A stretch of 8,473 nt of DNA, taken from contig CAZPSH010000058.1 in the NCBI GenBank assembly GCA_964589625.1, positions 1 through 8,473 of the forward strand, given 5' to 3'. The DNA comes from JBFLVU01 sp964589625 (GTDB lineage Bacteria > Acidobacteriota > UBA4820 > DSQY01). Below, in pieces: positions 6,696 through 8,473 of the stretch (positions within the stretch are counted from its first letter, which is position 1; every line of letters begins with the position of its first letter). The notes under the pieces are model-generated. The model saw only the letters and a program-made list of their open reading frames with translations, was not told the DNA's origin and did not search any database. Both the position numbers and the translations under genes were made by a program.

Positions 6696-6786
6696 ACCGG
6701 ACCCGGACAGGGCGGGGGGTCGGCGGGAGTGTTCTCCGTGCCTGGCAGGTCCCCCATCATCAAATCCCCTCCTCGCGAACCGAAGG
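6696..6786. other. Convergent intergenic gap
   Basis: These 91 bp separate the ends of the PilZ gene and recN, which face each other. I see GC-rich sequence without a stable hairpin plus T-run on either strand, so no intrinsic terminator is supported; Rho-dependent ending or readthrough antisense transcription is possible. Confidence 0.5.
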
Positions 6787-8385
6787 TCAATGGCCGCCAT
6801 CGGCCGCGACTTGGGCACCCCTCAGGAGTTCCCGGGCGTGGCGTAGGGCCGTTTCAGGTACGCGCTCCCCGGCCAGCATCCTCGCGAGTTCTTCGGGTCG
6901 TTCGGCATCCGATAAAAGGCGCGCCCGGACCACCGTGCGGCCCTCCGTCTGCACCTTTTCGACGCGGATGTGATGCTTCGCGAAGGCGGCGATCTGAGGA
7001 AGGTGGGTGATGCAGAGCACCTGACGTGCCGAGGAGAGTTCGCGCAGGCGGCGCCCCACGTGCTCAGCGGGGCGTCCGCCGATGCCGGCATCCACTTCGT
7101 CGAAGACGGCGGTCGGGGGGCCGCCGCATGAGGCGACGCTCACGAGAGCCAGAAGGGCGCGGCTGAGCTCGCCGCCCGAGGCGACCTTGGACAAGGGCTT
7201 GAGGGGTTCCCCCGGATTCGCGGAAAAAAGGAAGCGGATCGCCTCCTGCCCCCATGGCGAGGCATCTTCTGGCAGTCGGAGCGGGCGGGACTCGACCTCC
7301 ACCTCGAAGCGCGCCTTTTCCATGGCTAGGGGGCGGAGCGCCGCGGCCACCCGGTGGGCGAATGGTGGGGCGGCCTCGGCCCGGGCTCGGCTCAGGGCGC
7401 CCGAGGCACGGGCGTAGGCTTCGAAGGCCTCTTCCAAGGCCGCCGAGGCGCCCTCCACCGTTCCGGCCCCACCGGAGAGGAGGTCCTCCTCCCTCCGGAC
7501 CCGCTCGAGGCGGCACAGGACGTCCGCCAGGGTGGGGCCATAGCGGCGCTTGAGACGGTCCAGGTCCGACAGCCGGGCCTGGATCCGGTCCAGCCCCTCC
7601 GGATCGTTCTGGATGGTGGATGCGGTGCGCTCCGCCTCGGTGGCGATGGTGGAGAGGACCCCTGCAGCCGCCTCGAGGTCCTTGAGGTAGGGGGTCCAGC
7701 CAGGATCTACCTCCGAGAGCCGCTTCAGGTGGCGGCCGGCTTCCCTAAGGGCCCAGGCCGCCGATGTTTCGCCCGGCCCGAGGAGGCCGGCGACGGAGGA
7801 TGCCGCGCCCGCAATCTCTTCGGCGTGCTGAAGGCGCTCCTTCTCGGCCAGGAGCTCCTCTTCCTCTCCATCCCGGGGTTTCGCGCGCTCCATTTCCTCC
7901 CGCTCTCGACGAAGGGTCTCCAGCCGAGCGGATCTTTCGGATTGGGAACGCCGAAGGGCCGCCAGACGCTCCATGGCGGAGGCCAGCCGGCCGTAGGCGG
8001 ACCTCACATCCCCCGCCGGGACGCTCACCTCGGGCAGAGAGTCCAAGAGCTCCCGCTGGCGTGCCTCGTCGGCAAGGCGGTGCCCCTGGTTCTGTCCGTG
8101 GATCTCGAGCAGGTGGGAGCCCAGCCTCCGAAGCTGGCCTACGGAGCAGGCGGCCCCGTTCACCCACGCGGCGCTCCGGCCCTCGCGCGAGACCCGTCGG
8201 CGGACGACCACATCCTCCTCGGAGGGTATCCCCCATTCTTCAAGCAGCGCGCGCACCGCCCGGGCCGACCCGCCGTCCGGGCGAAAGCAAGCCTCCACCC
8301 AAGCCTCTCGGCTTCCGTGGCGGACCATCTCGGGCTCGGCCCGCTCCCCCGCGGCTTGGCCGAGCGCCTCCACCAGGATGGACTT
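6787..8385 (-). CDS. recN: DNA repair protein RecN, N terminus missing
   Basis: SMC-like ATPase acting early in repair of double-strand breaks. RecN homology runs from KSIL at 8374-8385, the end of Walker A, to the stop at 6787-6789. Counting Val at 8371-8373 as 1, the parts are: ALGQAAGERA and MVRHG after Walker A, the Q-loop region LLEIHGQNQ (Q94), a long charged coiled-coil stretch (about 130-330), the ABC signature SGGELSR (399-405), Walker B FDEVDAGIGG (D425-E426) and the H-loop ITHLPQ (H457). About 530 residues are visible; roughly 34 of the usual N terminus, including the glycines of Walker A, are absent. The codon before the Walker A lysine is TGA (8386-8388), and the sequence beyond no longer resembles RecN. 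GTG 8373 could start a product, but it would lack Walker A and so should not bind ATP normally. Base composition of the remaining gene matches its neighbours. Confidence 0.93.
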   Translation of the reverse strand, partial: KSILVEALGQAAGERAEPEMVRHGSREAWVEACFRPDGGSARAVRALLEEWGIPSEEDVVVRRRVSREGRSAAWVNGAACSVGQLRRLGSHLLEIHGQNQGHRLADEARQRELLDSLPEVSVPAGDVRSAYGRLASAMERLAALRRSQSERSARLETLRREREEMERAKPRDGEEEELLAEKERLQHAEEIAGAASSVAGLLGPGETSAAWALREAGRHLKRLSEVDPGWTPYLKDLEAAAGVLSTIATEAERTASTIQNDPEGLDRIQARLSDLDRLKRRYGPTLADVLCRLERVRREEDLLSGGAGTVEGASAALEEAFEAYARASGALSRARAEAAPPFAHRVAAALRPLAMEKARFEVEVESRPLRLPEDASPWGQEAIRFLFSANPGEPLKPLSKVASGGELSRALLALVSVASCGGPPTAVFDEVDAGIGGRPAEHVGRRLRELSSARQVLCITHLPQIAAFAKHHIRVEKVQTEGRTVVRARLLSDAERPEELARMLAGERVPETALRHARELLRGAQVAADGGH

Positions 8386-8473
8386 TCACGTCAGTCTGTG
8401 CATAGATTGTACGAATAGCTTGAGCGTTGCTTAGCATCGGGCGGAAATTTATGGACTGCAACAAACTATCTGC
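8386..8473. other. Unrelated lower-GC segment abutting the broken recN
   Basis: These 88 bases are about 45% G+C, against about 73% in the 45 bases just before them. They do not encode the expected RecN N terminus in any frame. On the minus strand one frame is open from 8473 through the junction (it includes LLQSINFRPMLSN), but it is one frame off RecN, so there is no fusion. One plus-strand frame is also open to the window end from 8419. I do not recognise either product. A mobile-element end, a rearrangement or a chimeric contig end would each explain it. No terminal inverted repeat can be tested, since only one side is visible. Confidence 0.6.

Noticed and set aside
6696..6786. Intrinsic terminator between the convergent genes
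   Set aside because: Only short imperfect pairings such as CCTG-G-CAGG, with no T-run on either strand.
7354..8418. A 354-codon plus-strand open frame opposite recN
   Set aside because: Low-complexity Gly/Pro/Arg translation lying over unmistakable RecN motifs on the other strand; it is a shadow frame that happens to end in the lower-GC tail.
1..8473. tRNA, rRNA, CRISPR array, riboswitch or origin
   Set aside because: No cloverleaf, regularly spaced repeat, conserved riboswitch core or clustered DnaA boxes was seen; nearly all the window is accounted for by coding sequence.

Overview
This is a GC-rich bacterial segment (about two-thirds G+C) holding seven clear protein genes and one partial one. 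It most resembles the chromosome of a Gram-negative, high-GC lineage: there is a sigma-54 enhancer-binding regulator, an MMPL/RND exporter of the type linked to outer-membrane lipids, a TatA/TatC pair, and a PilZ protein. Acidobacteriota or a deltaproteobacterial relative would fit, but nothing here fixes the taxon. No RNA gene, CRISPR array, prophage or complete insertion sequence was seen.

Layout. Positions 1-687 are the 3' part of a sigma-54 activator (second half of the AAA+ domain plus a Fis-type HTH). Next come pgsA (712-1305) and a large MMPL-family exporter (1337-3907), bridged by a 12-codon ORF that overlaps both. After 64 bp that may carry a promoter, a tightly packed trio follows: larE (3972-4814), tatA (4792-5103) and tatC (5100-5852), with 23-nt and 4-nt overlaps. 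A pseudo-receiver/PilZ protein follows, most likely starting at a TTG (5970-6695). On the opposite strand, converging on it, is recN (6787-8385).

How the genes may work together. pgsA makes phosphatidylglycerophosphate, and the exporter downstream may move a lipid or lipid-like substrate. LarE supplies sulfur for the nickel-pincer nucleotide cofactor and has the three cysteines expected of the iron-sulfur cluster type; larB, larC and larA are not in view. TatA and TatC form a minimal twin-arginine translocase. The PilZ protein should respond to cyclic di-GMP.

The most notable anomaly is at the right end. RecN homology stops abruptly at the lysine of its Walker A motif (codon 8383-8385), and the last 88 bases are unrelated sequence of about 45% G+C. 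This is either an insertion or rearrangement junction or a chimeric assembly end. I found no convincing new multi-gene system; the other genes are known families in a slightly unusual arrangement.
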